In this document: piece by piece, positions 38,228 to 48,881 of the stretch | Position numbering within the stretch: position 1 is the first letter of the stretch | Layout: the number at the start of each line of letters is the position of its first letter | NCBI RefSeq assembly: GCF_011170125.1 | Contig: NZ_BLLN01000005.1 | Span: forward strand, 1,736,001-1,800,000 | Length of the DNA stretch: 64,000 bases | Reading direction: 5' to 3' | Source of the DNA: Streptomyces diastaticus subsp. diastaticus | GTDB taxonomy: Bacteria > Actinomycetota > Actinomycetes > Streptomycetales > Streptomycetaceae | Translations under genes and position numbers: made by a program | The notes under the pieces: generated by a model | What the model saw: only the letters and a program-made list of their open reading frames with translations | The model's database searches: none | What the model was told of the DNA's origin: nothing

Positions 38228-39451
38228 GTGCGCAGCGACTACCAGGAACTGGTCGACGAGATCTCCGAGCTGCTCGGCGCCCCGGCCACGCTGGAGAACC
38301 GGGACTTCGAGCTGATCGCCTTCGGCTCCCACGAGGGCGGTGGCGACCTGGACACCGACGCCCTGGACCCGGTCCGCACCCGCTCGATCCTCACCCGCCG
38401 CTCCACCGCCCAGGTCCGCGCCTGGTTCGAGGCGTACGGCATCGCCCGCGCCACCGGCCCGGTGCACATCCCGGCCTCCCCCGAGGCGGGCGTGCTGCGC
38501 GGGCGGATCTGCCTGCCGGTACGCCATCGGGGGATCGTCCGGGGGTACGTCTGGCTGCTGGACACCGATCCGCGCCCCTCGCCGGAGCAGCTCGACGCGG
38601 CGATGGCGGTCACCGCCCGCATCGGCACCCTGCTGGCGGACGAGGCGTCCGCCGGGGAGGACGTGACCCGAGAGTTCCGGGCCGTGCTGACCGCCGGCCC
38701 GGGCTGGCAGCACGACCAGGCGCACGCCGCTCTGCGTGCCGCCCTCGGCCCGGAGGCGGACCGGCTGCACGCGGTGGTCTGCGTCGGCCCGTGGCCCTTC
38801 GACGAGCCCCCCGGCGTGGGCCGCCTGCCCGGCGCGGCGGCACTGTGCGTACTGCCGGCGCCGTCCGGGAGCGAGACGGCCTTCGGGGCGCCGGCCGCCC
38901 CGGGGGCGCCCGTGCCCCGCGACGACGCCGACCCGCCCGGACCCGCCCCGGCGGTCCTCGCCGCCCTGGTCCGGCTGCGCACGCCGGGGGCGCTCGGCCC
39001 CGCCGAGACCGCCGCCGAGCGCCTGCGCGCGCTCTCCGGGGCGACCTCCGCCGGAGTGGGGACGCCGCGCACGGGCATGGCCCAGACGGCGCGCGCCTGG
39101 CACGAGGCGGTCGCCGCGGCGCGTGCCGCGCACGCCGAACCCCGGCTGGGCCCCGTCGCCCACTGGTCCGCCCTCGGCCCGTACCGCCTGCTGACCGCCC
39201 TCTCGGCGCCCACCGCGGCCGACCCCGCCACCGCCCCGCTGCTGGCGGTGGCGCACCGGGAACTGGCCCGCACCGCCGAGACGTACCTCGACCACGCCGG
39301 GCAGGCGGGCCGCACCGCCGCTGCCCTCGGCGTCCACCGCCAGACCCTGTACTACCGCCTTTCCCGCGTCGAGCAACTCACCGGTCTCGACCTCGACGAC
39401 GGCGAGGACCGTCTCCTCCTCCACATGGCCCTGAAGGCGGCCCGGCTCTGA
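38228..39451 (+). CDS. PucR/CdaR-family transcriptional regulator of proline catabolism (likely)
   Basis: This 407-residue protein has the PucR-type HTH at its C-terminus: a long helix ([19 protein letters not shown]), then [21 protein letters not shown] and a [15 protein letters not shown] ending. The N-terminal part has a GAF-like region. Its position divergent from the proline dehydrogenase and P5C dehydrogenase genes suggests that it activates them in response to proline. GTG 38228 follows GGGGG; ATG 38189 is an alternative in-frame start. Ligand binding is inferred from context. Confidence 0.85.
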   Translation: MRSDYQELVDEISELLGAPATLENRDFELIAFGSHEGGGDLDTDALDPVRTRSILTRRSTAQVRAWFEAYGIARATGPVHIPASPEAGVLRGRICLPVRHRGIVRGYVWLLDTDPRPSPEQLDAAMAVTARIGTLLADEASAGEDVTREFRAVLTAGPGWQHDQAHAALRAALGPEADRLHAVVCVGPWPFDEPPGVGRLPGAAALCVLPAPSGSETAFGAPAAPGAPVPRDDADPPGPAPAVLAALVRLRTPGALGPAETAAERLRALSGATSAGVGTPRTGMAQTARAWHEAVAAARAAHAEPRLGPVAHWSALGPYRLLTALSAPTAADPATAPLLAVAHRELARTAETYLDHAGQAGRTAAALGVHRQTLYYRLSRVEQLTGLDLDDGEDRLLLHMALKAARL

Positions 39452-40239
39452 CGGCGGTCCCCGCACCGGGCCGCGCCGCGCGGTCATTTCGGCGAACGCG
39501 CAGGTCGCGCGCCCCGTACGGGGCGGCCGCCGGGCCCCGCCGAGCGTGCCTCCGCACCCGGCACGGCGCGCCCGCCGCGCCCCCGCGCGGCAGCGCCACC
39601 CCCTGCCCGCCCGCCGCGCCCGTCCCCGCGGCGGGCCCGCCCTGGCGGCCCTCTTCGCGGCCGGCCGCCGCGACGCCCTCACCGAACGGCCACGCGTCGA
39701 GCGGGCTCGCGCACGGGGTTCCCTCGGCGAGGCGGCGCTGGGAACGACGGCCGAGGCGGGCGACGCGCGGGGCGCCCAGGGCGCCGATGAGCCGGTGGGC
39801 CTCGCCCCCTGGCCGCGCCCGCGCCGGTACCCGACCCGCGCCGCCCGACCCGCCGCCCGACCCGCCGCCGCCCGTCGCGCCCTGCCGGCCGCACGGTCCC
39901 GGCTGCCGGCGCCGCGCCGGGAGGGCCGCCCGCTGAGCCGGACGCGCCGGCTGCCGCACGAGCCGGTGGTGGTCGCCGGCGGGCGCCCGGGCCGGGGCGT
40001 TACGCGGAGCCTCTACGGGGCGCATTCCGGGCCGCCGCGCCGGGGGCCGAGGTGGTGGTGGCGTTCATCGACCGGTCCGTCGAGGCGTTCCGGAAGGTGC
40101 GCGTGGAGGGTTTCGGCGTGGCGGTGCCAGGCGGGTACGAGGCAGGCGGACGCGCGTAGGAGGTGGTGGGCGCCGCGAGCGGGCCCGCCTCCCGGCGGCG
40201 CCGGGCGTCCCGGCGCCGCCGCTGGATAGGCTTCCCCCC
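39452..40239. other. Region with a possible decayed gene
   Basis: This 788-base stretch has no intact gene that I can support. The last 46 codons of one plus-strand frame (40022 to the TAG at 40157-40159), encoding EVVVAFIDRSVEAF and VEGFGVAVPGGYEAG, look like real protein. The same frame is closed by a TGA near 39788, and the remaining frame fragments switch. It may be a degraded gene or a frame-shifted small protein. The rest is very GC-rich. Confidence 0.4.
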
Positions 40240-40878
40240 GTGACCAGCGCGCACCCGACCCCCCGAGCCGAGAGCAGGAGCAGGACGGGCACCAAGGGGG
40301 TGGCCCGCGCCGACCGGGAGCGGCAGATCGTCCGGCTCGCCGTCGAGGAGTTCGGGGTGCAGGGGTACGCGCGCGCCTCGGTGGCCGCCGTCGCGGAGCG
40401 GGCCGGCATCTCCAAGCCGTTGATCTACACCTACTTCGCCTCGAAGGACGGCCTCGCCGCCGCGGGCGCCCACTACGCGGGGAGCCTGCTGGTGAGCGAG
40501 GTGGAGGCGGCGCAGACGGCGACCACCGCCGAGGCACGCGCGCTGGACACGCTCGCGGCGATCTTCTCGGTGATGGACCACTGCCGCCGGGCGTGGACGG
40601 TGGTGCACGACACGACGCTGCCGGAGGGCGGCGCGGCGTACGCGGCGGCGGCGCGGTACCGCGAGCGGCTCGCGGAGATGGGCGCCGTCGGCACGGCGGA
40701 GATCCTGCGCGCCGCGGGCGACGACGACCCGCTCGACCACGAGTTGCTGAGCGCGGTGTGGCAGCACGCGGTCACCGCCGTCGTCCAGTGGTGGCTGGAC
40801 CACCCCGAGCAGACGGCCGCCGACATGTCGGCCCGCGCCGCCCGGATGCTGCACGTCGTCCTGGGCCCCCGGACCTGA
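40240..40878 (+). CDS. TetR-family transcriptional regulator
   Basis: This 212-residue repressor has an N-terminal TetR HTH (about residues 29-75): IVRLAVEEFGVQGYARASV, AAVAERAGISKPLIYTYF and KDGLAAAGAHYAG. A TetR-type ligand-binding domain follows. The GTG start at 40240 has no strong ribosome-binding site. It lies upstream of a sterol-desaturase-like gene whose promoter has a large dyad operator, which makes that gene its most likely target. Confidence 0.9.
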   Translation: MTSAHPTPRAESRSRTGTKGVARADRERQIVRLAVEEFGVQGYARASVAAVAERAGISKPLIYTYFASKDGLAAAGAHYAGSLLVSEVEAAQTATTAEARALDTLAAIFSVMDHCRRAWTVVHDTTLPEGGAAYAAAARYRERLAEMGAVGTAEILRAAGDDDPLDHELLSAVWQHAVTAVVQWWLDHPEQTAADMSARAARMLHVVLGPRT

Positions 40879-40960
40879 CCTGACACCCCGGCACCGAGGC
40901 TCTTCCGCGGGAACGCTCCGGGAACCGGCCACGGACCGTCGCGGCACACCCATTGACCGC

Positions 40961-40997
40961 GAATTGACCTCTGAGTAACTTACTCCCGAGTCAATTC
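40961..40997 (+). promoter_or_regulatory. Concentric dyad operator upstream of the desaturase-like gene
   Basis: GAATTGAC (40961-40968) and GTCAATTC (40990-40997) flank GAGTAA-C-TTACTC (40973-40985). Both palindromes share base 40979 as their centre. The site is 28 bases before the ATG of the gene at 41025 and is AT-rich compared with its surroundings. Two nested, exactly symmetric boxes are what a TetR-type dimer pair would bind. Confidence 0.7.
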
Positions 40998-41024
40998 CCG
41001 CCCGGGCCGACCCGAGGAGCCGCG

Positions 41025-41969
41025 ATGCTGTCCGACCTGTGGGACGTGATCAACACCCCGTTGCTCTACGCCACCCCCTTCTTCGCCCTGTTCGCCGGTA
41101 TCGAACTCGCCTCGTTCGTCCTGCTCGACCGGGCCGAGCGCCGCCAGGGGCCGGCCGCCGGGCGCCCGGCGGCCGACCGGGTGAAGGGCTACGCCTGGCC
41201 GGACTCCCGCACCAACCTGGTGATGGGCATGGGCTCCCTCGTCTCCACCGCCGTACTGAAGGCCGCCACCCTGGTCCTCTTCGTCTACCTCTACGCCGCC
41301 TTCGCGCCCTGGCACCTGCCGACCGACACCTGGTGGAGCTGGGTCCTGCTGCTGATCGCCGTGGACCTCGCCTGGTACCTGAACCACCGCTTCTCGCACC
41401 GGGTGCGGATCGGCTGGGCCGGGCACCAGGCCCACCACTCCAGCGAGTACTTCAACTTCACCACCGCCGTCCGCCAGAAGTGGAACCCCTGGTCGGAGGC
41501 GATCTTCTGGGCGCCGCTCCCCCTGCTCGGCTTCGCCCCCTGGACCATCTACGTGGCCTTCTCCCTCAACCTCATCTACCAGTTCTTCACCCACACCGAG
41601 GCCGTCGGCAAGCTCCCCCGGCCCGTCGAGTTCGTCCTCAACACCCCCTCGCACCACCGCGTCCACCACGCGAGCGACCCGGAGTACCTGGACAAGAACT
41701 ACGGCGGCATCCTCATCGTCTGGGACCGCCTCCTCGGCACCTTCCAGGAGGAGACGCACCGCCCCACCTACGGCCTGACCAAGCCCGTGGACACGTACAA
41801 CGTCTTCAAGCTCCAGTACCACGAGTACGGCAACATCCTCGCCGACGTACGCGCGGCGCCCCGGTTCCGCGACAAGCTCGGCCACGTCTTCCGGCCGCCG
41901 GGATGGAAGCCCACTCCCCCCGCCGGGGCGGACGACGGCGGTGCGCTCGCGCCCGCCGGCGGCAGCTGA
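41025..41969 (+). CDS. Sterol desaturase/fatty-acid hydroxylase-family membrane enzyme
   Basis: This 314-residue integral membrane di-iron protein has the histidine clusters of the family: H-x3-H (NHRFSHR), H-x2-HH (GHQAHHSSE), a third His (FFTHTEAVG) and the C-terminal HHRVHHA. Four or more hydrophobic helices are visible. The substrate is unknown; carotenoid, sterol or fatty-acyl hydroxylation are possible. It follows the TetR gene and has the dyad operator in its leader. Confidence 0.92.
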   Translation: MLSDLWDVINTPLLYATPFFALFAGIELASFVLLDRAERRQGPAAGRPAADRVKGYAWPDSRTNLVMGMGSLVSTAVLKAATLVLFVYLYAAFAPWHLPTDTWWSWVLLLIAVDLAWYLNHRFSHRVRIGWAGHQAHHSSEYFNFTTAVRQKWNPWSEAIFWAPLPLLGFAPWTIYVAFSLNLIYQFFTHTEAVGKLPRPVEFVLNTPSHHRVHHASDPEYLDKNYGGILIVWDRLLGTFQEETHRPTYGLTKPVDTYNVFKLQYHEYGNILADVRAAPRFRDKLGHVFRPPGWKPTPPAGADDGGALAPAGGS

Positions 41970-42053
41970 GTTCCGACCGGACCGGGCGGCGCCACGGTGG
42001 TACGGTGGCGCAGCCCGTTCCGGGCCTCGACCGAGGAGGTGAGACCGATCCCC

Positions 42054-42107
42054 GTGCGTATCCACCGGGTGTTCCCGTCCGTCTCGCCGTCGGCCCTGCG
42101 CCGTTAG
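42054..42107 (+). CDS. Possible short upstream ORF (MRIHRVFPSVSPSALRR)
   Basis: A consensus AGGAGGTGA (42034-42042) is followed by an in-frame short ORF ending at TAG 42107. From GTG 42054 it is 17 residues; from GTG 42039 it is 22. The spacing from the ribosome-binding site is poor for both, so it is only a candidate, 39 bases before the methyltransferase start. Confidence 0.25.
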   Translation: MRIHRVFPSVSPSALRR

Positions 42108-42146
42108 AGCCGCGCGGAAGCACACCGAAGCTTCCGAAAGGCCGTC

Positions 42147-43025
42147 ATGTCCTCCTCCCGCAGCACCTCTCCGCCCTCCGGCGCCCCCGCCGGGCCGGGC
42201 ACCCCCGCTCCCCCCGCTCCTCTCCCGCGCGCGGCCGTCGCGGCGGCCACCGTCCGGCTGCGCGCGGCCGGCTGTGTCTTCGCCGAGGAGGAGGCGGCCC
42301 TGCTCGCCGAGGCGGCGGCCTCCGGTGAGGGCGAGGGGCTCACCGCGCTCGACCGGCTGGTGGCGCGGCGGGCCGCCGGGCACCCGCTGGAACACGTCGT
42401 CGGCTGGGCCGACTTCGCCGGCCTGCGGATCGCGGTGGGACCGGGGGTCTTCGTCCCCCGGCGGCGCACCGAGTTCCTGCTCGCCCTCGCCCGCGATCTG
42501 CTCGCCCTCGCCCCGGACCCCGTTCCCGTGGTCGTCGACCTGTGCTGCGGCTCCGGTGCCGCGGCCGCGGCGCTGGCCGCGTCGGGCCGCGCCACCGAGG
42601 TGCACGCGGCCGACATCGACCCCGTCGCCGTCGCCTGGGCGCGCCACAACCTGGGCGGAACGGGCGCGGTCCACGAGGGCGACCTGTACGCGGCGCTCCC
42701 CGCCACCCTGCGCGGCCGGGTCGCGGTCCTGGTCGCCAACGTGCCCTACGTGCCGACCGCCGACCTGCCCCTGCTGCCCGCCGAGGCCCGTACCCACGAA
42801 CCCCTCGTCGCCCTCGACGGCGGCGGCGACGGCCTGGCGGTGCTGCGGCGGGTCGCCGCCGGGGCGGCCGGCTGGCTCGCCCGGGGCGGCACCCTGCTGG
42901 TCGAGACGACCGGGCGGCAGGCCGGGGCCGCCCGCGAGGTGCTGGGCGCGGCGGGGCTGGCCCCGGCCCTCCACCACGACGAGGACCGGGCCGCCACGGT
43001 GCTCACCGGCACCCGCCCCGCCTGA
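42147..43025 (+). CDS. PrmC-like protein N5-glutamine methyltransferase
   Basis: This 292-residue SAM-dependent methyltransferase has an N-terminal HemK-like helical domain (about 25-85) and a Rossmann domain with VVDLCCGSGAAAAALA (motif I). The usual substrate-binding N-P-P-Y appears as NVPYVPT, as in the paralogue group annotated as putative protein-(glutamine-N5) methyltransferase. The canonical PrmC should be elsewhere in the genome. Upstream at 42034 is an orphan AGGAGGTGA with a possible 17- to 22-codon ORF. Confidence 0.85.
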   Translation: MSSSRSTSPPSGAPAGPGTPAPPAPLPRAAVAAATVRLRAAGCVFAEEEAALLAEAAASGEGEGLTALDRLVARRAAGHPLEHVVGWADFAGLRIAVGPGVFVPRRRTEFLLALARDLLALAPDPVPVVVDLCCGSGAAAAALAASGRATEVHAADIDPVAVAWARHNLGGTGAVHEGDLYAALPATLRGRVAVLVANVPYVPTADLPLLPAEARTHEPLVALDGGGDGLAVLRRVAAGAAGWLARGGTLLVETTGRQAGAAREVLGAAGLAPALHHDEDRAATVLTGTRPA

Positions 43026-43032
43026 CCGCACG

Positions 43033-43072
43033 CCGCAGGGCCCGCACCGCCGGGACGGTACGGGCCCTGCGG
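43033..43072. terminator. Bidirectional terminator between the methyltransferase gene and serA
   Basis: The arms 43033-43048 and 43057-43072 (CCGCAGGGCCCG paired with CGGGCCCTGCGG) have one mismatch. It lies between the two convergent stops. Confidence 0.75.
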
Positions 43073-43088
43073 GCCGCTGCGGGAGGGG

Positions 43089-44690
43089 TCAGTCGCCGAG
43101 GTCGACCGCGCGGGCCACCGACGCGCCGATCTCACCGGCCAGTTCGGTCAGGACGGCCTGCGAGACGCTGTCGTCCACCGTCAGGACGGCGAGCGCCTCG
43201 CCTCCGACCGTGGCACGCGAGACCTGCATACCGCCGATGTTGACACCGGACTCGCCGAGGACGCGGCCCACGGTGCCGACCACGCCGGGACGGTCCTCGT
43301 ACCTGAGGACGACCATGTGGTCGGCGAGCGAGAGGTCCACGTCGTGCTCGCCGATGGCGACGATCTTCTGGAGGTGCTTCGGCCCGGCCAGCGTGCCGGA
43401 GACGGAGACCTCCTGGCCGCCGGTGAGGGTGCCGCGCACGGTCACCACGTTCCGGTGGTCGGGCGACTCGCTGCTGGTGGTCAGCCGCACCTCGACGCCG
43501 CGCTCCTGCGCGAACAGCGGGGCGTTGACGTAGCTGACGGTCTCGTCGACGACGTCCTCGAAGACACCCTTGAGGGCGCTGAGCTCCAGCACCTTCACGT
43601 CGTGCTGGGTGATCTCGCCGTACACCTCGACGTCCAGGCGGGAGGCGACCTCGCCGGCGAGCGAGGTGAAGATCCGGCCCAGCTTCTCGGCGAGCGGCAG
43701 GCCCGGGCGGACGTCCTCGGCGATCACGCCGCCCTGCACGTTGACCGCGTCGGGGACCAGTTCGCCGGCGAGGGCGAGCCGCACCGAACGGGCCACCGCG
43801 ATCCCGGCCTTCTCCTGTGCCTCGTCGGTGGAGGCGCCGAGGTGCGGAGTGGCGACCACCTGGTCGAACTGGAAGAGCGGGGAGTCCGTGCAGGGCTCCT
43901 TCGCGTACACGTCGAGACCGGCGCCCGCCACGCGGCCCTCCTTCAGGGCGGCGGCCAGCGCCTCCTCGTCCACGATGCCGCCGCGCGCGGCGTTGACGAT
44001 GCGGACGGACGGCTTCACCTTGTGCAGCGCCTCGTCGCCGATGAGGCCGAGGGTCTCCGGCGTCTTCGGCAGGTGGACGGTGATGAAGTCCGCGACCTCC
44101 AGCAGCTCGTCCAGGCTCAGCAGCTTGACGCCCATCTGCGCGGCCCGCGCGGGCTGCACGAAGGGGTCGTAGGCGACGATCTTCATGCCGAAGGCCGACA
44201 TGCGCTGGGCGACCAGCACGCCGATGCGGCCGAGGCCCACCACGCCGAGGGTCTTCTCGGCCAGCTCCACACCGGTGTACTTGGAGCGCTTCCACTCGCC
44301 GTTCTTGAGCGCCGTGTTGGCCTGCGGGATGTTGCGGGCGGTGGCGACGATCAGGCCGCAGGCCAGCTCGGCGGCGGTGACGATGTTGGAGGTGGGGGCG
44401 TTGACGACCATCACGCCGGCCTTGGTGGCGGCGGAGACGTCGACGTTGTCGAGGCCGACACCGGCGCGGGCGACGACCTTCAGCTTCTTGGCGGCGGCGA
44501 CGGCCTCCGCGTCGACCTTGGTGGCGGAGCGGACGAGGATCGCGTCGACGTCGGTGATGGCGGAGAGCAGCTCGCCTCGGTCGGCACCGTTGCACTGGCG
44601 GATCTCGAAGTCCGGTCCCAGCGCGTCGACAGTGGCCGGCGACAGTTCTTCAGCGATGAGTACGACCGGTTTGGCGGGGTTCGAGCTCAC
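43089..44690 (-). CDS. serA: D-3-phosphoglycerate dehydrogenase
   Basis: This 533-residue enzyme performs the first step of serine synthesis. The substrate domain, the NAD fold (LGVVGLGRIGVLVA), the catalytic Arg/Glu/His region ending in ATPHLGAST, the intervening ASB domain and a C-terminal ACT domain (VLRYEDRPGVVGTVGRVLGE) are all present, as in the long actinobacterial type. I chose GTG 44690, with GAGG six bases upstream, giving MSSNPAKPVVL. It is transcribed separately from ilvC, behind a strong terminator. Confidence 0.96.
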   Translation of the reverse strand: MSSNPAKPVVLIAEELSPATVDALGPDFEIRQCNGADRGELLSAITDVDAILVRSATKVDAEAVAAAKKLKVVARAGVGLDNVDVSAATKAGVMVVNAPTSNIVTAAELACGLIVATARNIPQANTALKNGEWKRSKYTGVELAEKTLGVVGLGRIGVLVAQRMSAFGMKIVAYDPFVQPARAAQMGVKLLSLDELLEVADFITVHLPKTPETLGLIGDEALHKVKPSVRIVNAARGGIVDEEALAAALKEGRVAGAGLDVYAKEPCTDSPLFQFDQVVATPHLGASTDEAQEKAGIAVARSVRLALAGELVPDAVNVQGGVIAEDVRPGLPLAEKLGRIFTSLAGEVASRLDVEVYGEITQHDVKVLELSALKGVFEDVVDETVSYVNAPLFAQERGVEVRLTTSSESPDHRNVVTVRGTLTGGQEVSVSGTLAGPKHLQKIVAIGEHDVDLSLADHMVVLRYEDRPGVVGTVGRVLGESGVNIGGMQVSRATVGGEALAVLTVDDSVSQAVLTELAGEIGASVARAVDLGD

Positions 44691-45024
44691 GTGAGTCCTC
44701 ACAAGTCCCATTGCGGACGGCCGTCCCGACGGCCGCATGCGGTGGAGGGTGTCAGGGGGTGTCCGACACCCCCGAAGCCGCGTGGAGAGACGCACGACGC
44801 TGTGGGCCTGCAAACGCGTATGTCTGTGCAGTGTAGTGGTGACGGGGTGCTCGCCTTCGCGCCTCGGCGGACGGATCACCCGTACGAGGTCCGGCACTCC
44901 GTCCGGCCCGCGGACGGCACCCGGCGCACACTCCGGCGAGCCGTCCCCGGCGGGCGGGAACGGCGCGCGGCACCACCGTACGCCGGTACGCCGCGGCCGC
45001 GCGACCGGGCCCGCACCGGCGTGC
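44691..45024. other. Intergenic region upstream of serA
   Basis: About 330 bases with the serA promoter. A lower-GC zone near 44800-44840 on the minus strand is the most likely place. No coding sequence is seen. Confidence 0.45.
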
Positions 45025-45059
45025 GCGGGGCGGGCCCAGAGCTCCTGGGCCCGCCCCGC
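45025..45059 (-). terminator. Terminator of the ilvBNC operon
   Basis: Perfect 15-base arms GCGGGGCGGGCCCAG (45025-45039) and CTGGGCCCGCCCCGC (45045-45059) with a five-base loop lie just past the ilvC stop. Confidence 0.8.
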
Positions 45060-45066
45060 CGAGGGC

Positions 45067-46242
<1,176 letters not shown>

Positions 46243-46767
46243 TTACGCGCTGCGGTCCAGCGCGCGCAGCGAGCGGTCCATGATGGAGCGCGAGCCGCGG
46301 CCCACGGCGATGGTGCCGGACTGGACGAGTTCCTTGATGCCGAAGGGTTCCAGCATCCGCAGCATGGCCTCCAGCTTGTCGCTGGAGCCGGTGGCCTCGA
46401 TGGTGACGGCCTCCGGGGAGACGTCCACCGTCTTCGCGCGGAAGAGCTGGACGATCTCGACGATCTGCGAGCGGGTCTCGTTGTCCGCGCGGACCTTGGC
46501 GAGGACGAGTTCGCGGTGGATGGCCGAGCCGGGTTCCAGCTCGACGATCTTCAGGACGTTGACCAGCTTGTTGAGCTGTTTGGTGACCTGTTCCAGCGGG
46601 AGCGATTCGACATTGACCACGATGGTGATGCGGGAGATGTCGGGGTGTTCGGTGGTGCCGACGGCGAGCGAGTCGATGTTGAAGCCGCGGCGGGAGAACA
46701 GCGCGGTGATCCGGGCGAGGACACCGGGCTTGTTCTCCACCAGGACGGAGAGGGTGTGCTTGGTCAT
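46243..46767 (-). CDS. ilvN: Acetolactate synthase small (regulatory) subunit
   Basis: This 174-residue subunit has an N-terminal ACT domain (LSVLVENKPGVLARITALF, then RGFNIDSLAVG) that binds valine, and a C-terminal ALS_ss domain. It binds the IlvB catalytic subunit and gives feedback control. It starts 33 bases after ilvB in the same operon. Confidence 0.96.
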   Translation of the reverse strand: MTKHTLSVLVENKPGVLARITALFSRRGFNIDSLAVGTTEHPDISRITIVVNVESLPLEQVTKQLNKLVNVLKIVELEPGSAIHRELVLAKVRADNETRSQIVEIVQLFRAKTVDVSPEAVTIEATGSSDKLEAMLRMLEPFGIKELVQSGTIAVGRGSRSIMDRSLRALDRSA

Positions 46768-46799
46768 GGGCGTCGTTCTCTCTCTGCGTTCGGCGCGGC

Positions 46800-48647
46800 T
46801 CAGTCGTCTTCGTTGTCGCCGAAGTCGGGGCGGACGCCGCGGGCGGCCATGACCTCGTCGTTGGAGGTGCCGGCGGCGACCATCGGCCAGACCATGGCGT
46901 CCTCGTGGACGATGAAGTCCACGACGACGGGCCGGTCGTTGATCGCGTTGGCCTTGGCGATGACCGCGTCCAGCTCGTCCGGCGACTCGCAGCGCATCGC
47001 GACGCAGCCCATGGCCTCGGAGAGCTTGACGAAGTCGGGGACGCGGGTGCCGGTGTTGGGCTGGTCGACGCCCTCGGGGCCGGCGTGCAGGACGGTGTTG
47101 GAGTAGCGCTGGTTGTAGAAGAGGGTCTGCCACTGGCGGACCATGCCGAGGGCGCCGTTGTTGATGATGGCGACCTTGATCGGGATGTTGTTCAGCGCGC
47201 AGGTGGTCAGTTCCTGGTTGGTCATCTGGAAGCAGCCGTCGCCGTCGATGGCCCAGACGGTGGCGTCGGGCCGGCCGGCCTTGGCGCCCATGGCGGCCGG
47301 GACGGCGTACCCCATCGTCCCGGCGCCGCCGGAGTTGAGCCAGGTGGCGGGCTGCTCGTAGTCGATGAAGTGGGCGGACCACATCTGGTGCTGACCGACT
47401 CCGGCGGCGAAGACGGTGTTGTCGGGGGCGAGCTGCCCGATCCGCTCGATGACGTGCTGGGGGGCCAGCATGCCGTTCTCCGGCTGGTCGTAGCCGAGCG
47501 GGTAGGTGTCGCGCCAGCGGTCGAGATCCTTCCACCAGGCGGTGTAGTCGCCGGTGCGGCCCTCGGTGTGCTCGGCCTGGACGGCGAGGACGAGGTCGGC
47601 GATGACCTCACGTGCGTCGCCGACGATCGGCACGTCGGCGGCGCGGTTCTTGCCGATCTCGGCCGGGTCGACGTCCGCGTGGACGATCTTGGCGTACGGG
47701 GCGAAGCTGTCGAGCTTGCCGGTGACGCGGTCGTCGAAGCGGGCGCCGAGGGCGACGATCAGGTCGGCCTTCTGGAGCGCGGTGACGGCGGTGACCGCAC
47801 CGTGCATACCCGGCATACCGACGTGCTGCGGGTGGCTGTCGGGGAAGGCGCCGAGCGCCATCAGGGTGGTGGTGACGGGGGCGCCGGTGAGTTCGGCGAG
47901 GATCTTCAGTTCGGCGGTGGCACCGGCCTTGACGACGCCGCCGCCGACGTACAGCACCGGGCGCTTGGCGGCGGTGATCAGCTTGGCGGCCTCGCGGATC
48001 TGCTTGGCGTGCGGCTTGGTCACCGGGCGGTAGCCGGGCAGGTCCGTCTGCGGGGGCCAGCTGAAGGTGGTGCTCGCCTGGAGCGCGTCCTTGGCGATGT
48101 CGACGAGGACGGGCCCGGGGCGGCCGGTGGAGGCGATGTGGAACGCCTCGGCGATGGTGTGCGGGATGTCCTCGGCCTTGGTGACGAGGAAGTTGTGCTT
48201 GGTGATCGGCATGGTGATGCCGCAGATGTCCGCCTCCTGGAAGGCGTCCGTACCGATCGACTTGGCGGCGACCTGCCCGGTGATCGCGACCAGCGGGACG
48301 GAGTCCATGTGCGCGTCGGCGATCGGGGTGACCAGGTTGGTGGCGCCGGGGCCGGAGGTGGCCATGCAGACCCCGACCCGGCCGGTGGCCTGGGCGTACC
48401 CGGTGGCCGCGTGACCCGCGCCCTGCTCGTGACGGACCAGCACGTGGCGGACCCGGGTGGAGTCCATCATCGGGTCGTACGCCGGGAGGATCGCACCGCC
48501 CGGAATGCCGAACACGGTGTCGGCGCCGACTTCCTCAAGAGAGCGAATGAGGGACTGCGCACCCGTGACGTGCTCGACGGGCGCGGACTGCGGTCCGGAG
48601 GAACGGGGCCGCGGCGTCGGATGAGCCCCGGTGGCCTGCTCGGTCAT
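46800..48647 (-). CDS. ilvB: Acetolactate synthase large (catalytic) subunit
   Basis: This 615-residue ThDP enzyme makes acetolactate or acetohydroxybutyrate, the first shared step of branched-chain amino acid synthesis. It shows the PYR-domain Glu motif ([14 protein letters not shown]), the FAD domain, and the ThDP motif [12 protein letters not shown]...NN. ATG 48647 was chosen; a longer reading upstream would run through the leader region. The first roughly 25 residues are a Pro/Ser-rich extension. The gene is preceded by the leader peptide and attenuator at 48761-48874. Confidence 0.97.
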   Translation of the reverse strand: MTEQATGAHPTPRPRSSGPQSAPVEHVTGAQSLIRSLEEVGADTVFGIPGGAILPAYDPMMDSTRVRHVLVRHEQGAGHAATGYAQATGRVGVCMATSGPGATNLVTPIADAHMDSVPLVAITGQVAAKSIGTDAFQEADICGITMPITKHNFLVTKAEDIPHTIAEAFHIASTGRPGPVLVDIAKDALQASTTFSWPPQTDLPGYRPVTKPHAKQIREAAKLITAAKRPVLYVGGGVVKAGATAELKILAELTGAPVTTTLMALGAFPDSHPQHVGMPGMHGAVTAVTALQKADLIVALGARFDDRVTGKLDSFAPYAKIVHADVDPAEIGKNRAADVPIVGDAREVIADLVLAVQAEHTEGRTGDYTAWWKDLDRWRDTYPLGYDQPENGMLAPQHVIERIGQLAPDNTVFAAGVGQHQMWSAHFIDYEQPATWLNSGGAGTMGYAVPAAMGAKAGRPDATVWAIDGDGCFQMTNQELTTCALNNIPIKVAIINNGALGMVRQWQTLFYNQRYSNTVLHAGPEGVDQPNTGTRVPDFVKLSEAMGCVAMRCESPDELDAVIAKANAINDRPVVVDFIVHEDAMVWPMVAAGTSNDEVMAARGVRPDFGDNEDD

Positions 48648-48760
48648 CTGCGTGTCTCTTCTCGAAGCTGAGGGTGTGTGCGGGTTTCGGGCGGTTCTGG
48701 ACGGGTTTCCCCCACCTGCCCGACGGGAACTTTGCGGGCTTTTGGGGTCACCTGTGCAAC

Positions 48761-48794
48761 AAAAAACCCCTCGTGCCAGGTGGCAAGCGAGGGG
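48761..48794 (-). promoter_or_regulatory. Attenuator (intrinsic terminator) in the ilvB leader
   Basis: On the minus strand CCCCTCG...TGCCA pairs with TGGCA...CGAGGGG and is followed by a run of six T. It lies 39 bases after the leader-peptide stop and about 115 before ilvB. This is the classic layout of an amino-acid attenuator. Confidence 0.88.
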
Positions 48795-48832
48795 AGCGCG
48801 TCGGATACGTTCGCCGGACGGATGTCCTGGCT

Positions 48833-48874
48833 TCAGCCGACGCGCTTTCCAAGTACGAGAATTCGGGTGCGCAT
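48833..48874 (-). CDS. ilvB leader peptide ([13 protein letters not shown])
   Basis: This thirteen-residue peptide contains consecutive Ile-Leu-Val-Leu codons ATT CTC GTA CTT. Three of the four are rare in this high-GC genome. The sequence matches the published type of ilvB leader in Streptomyces, as I recall it. Starvation for any of the three amino acids would stall ribosomes on it and prevent the attenuator. There is no room for a 5' untranslated region (see the promoter feature). Confidence 0.92.
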   Translation of the reverse strand: MRTRILVLGKRVG

Positions 48875-48881
48875 GGCACTG

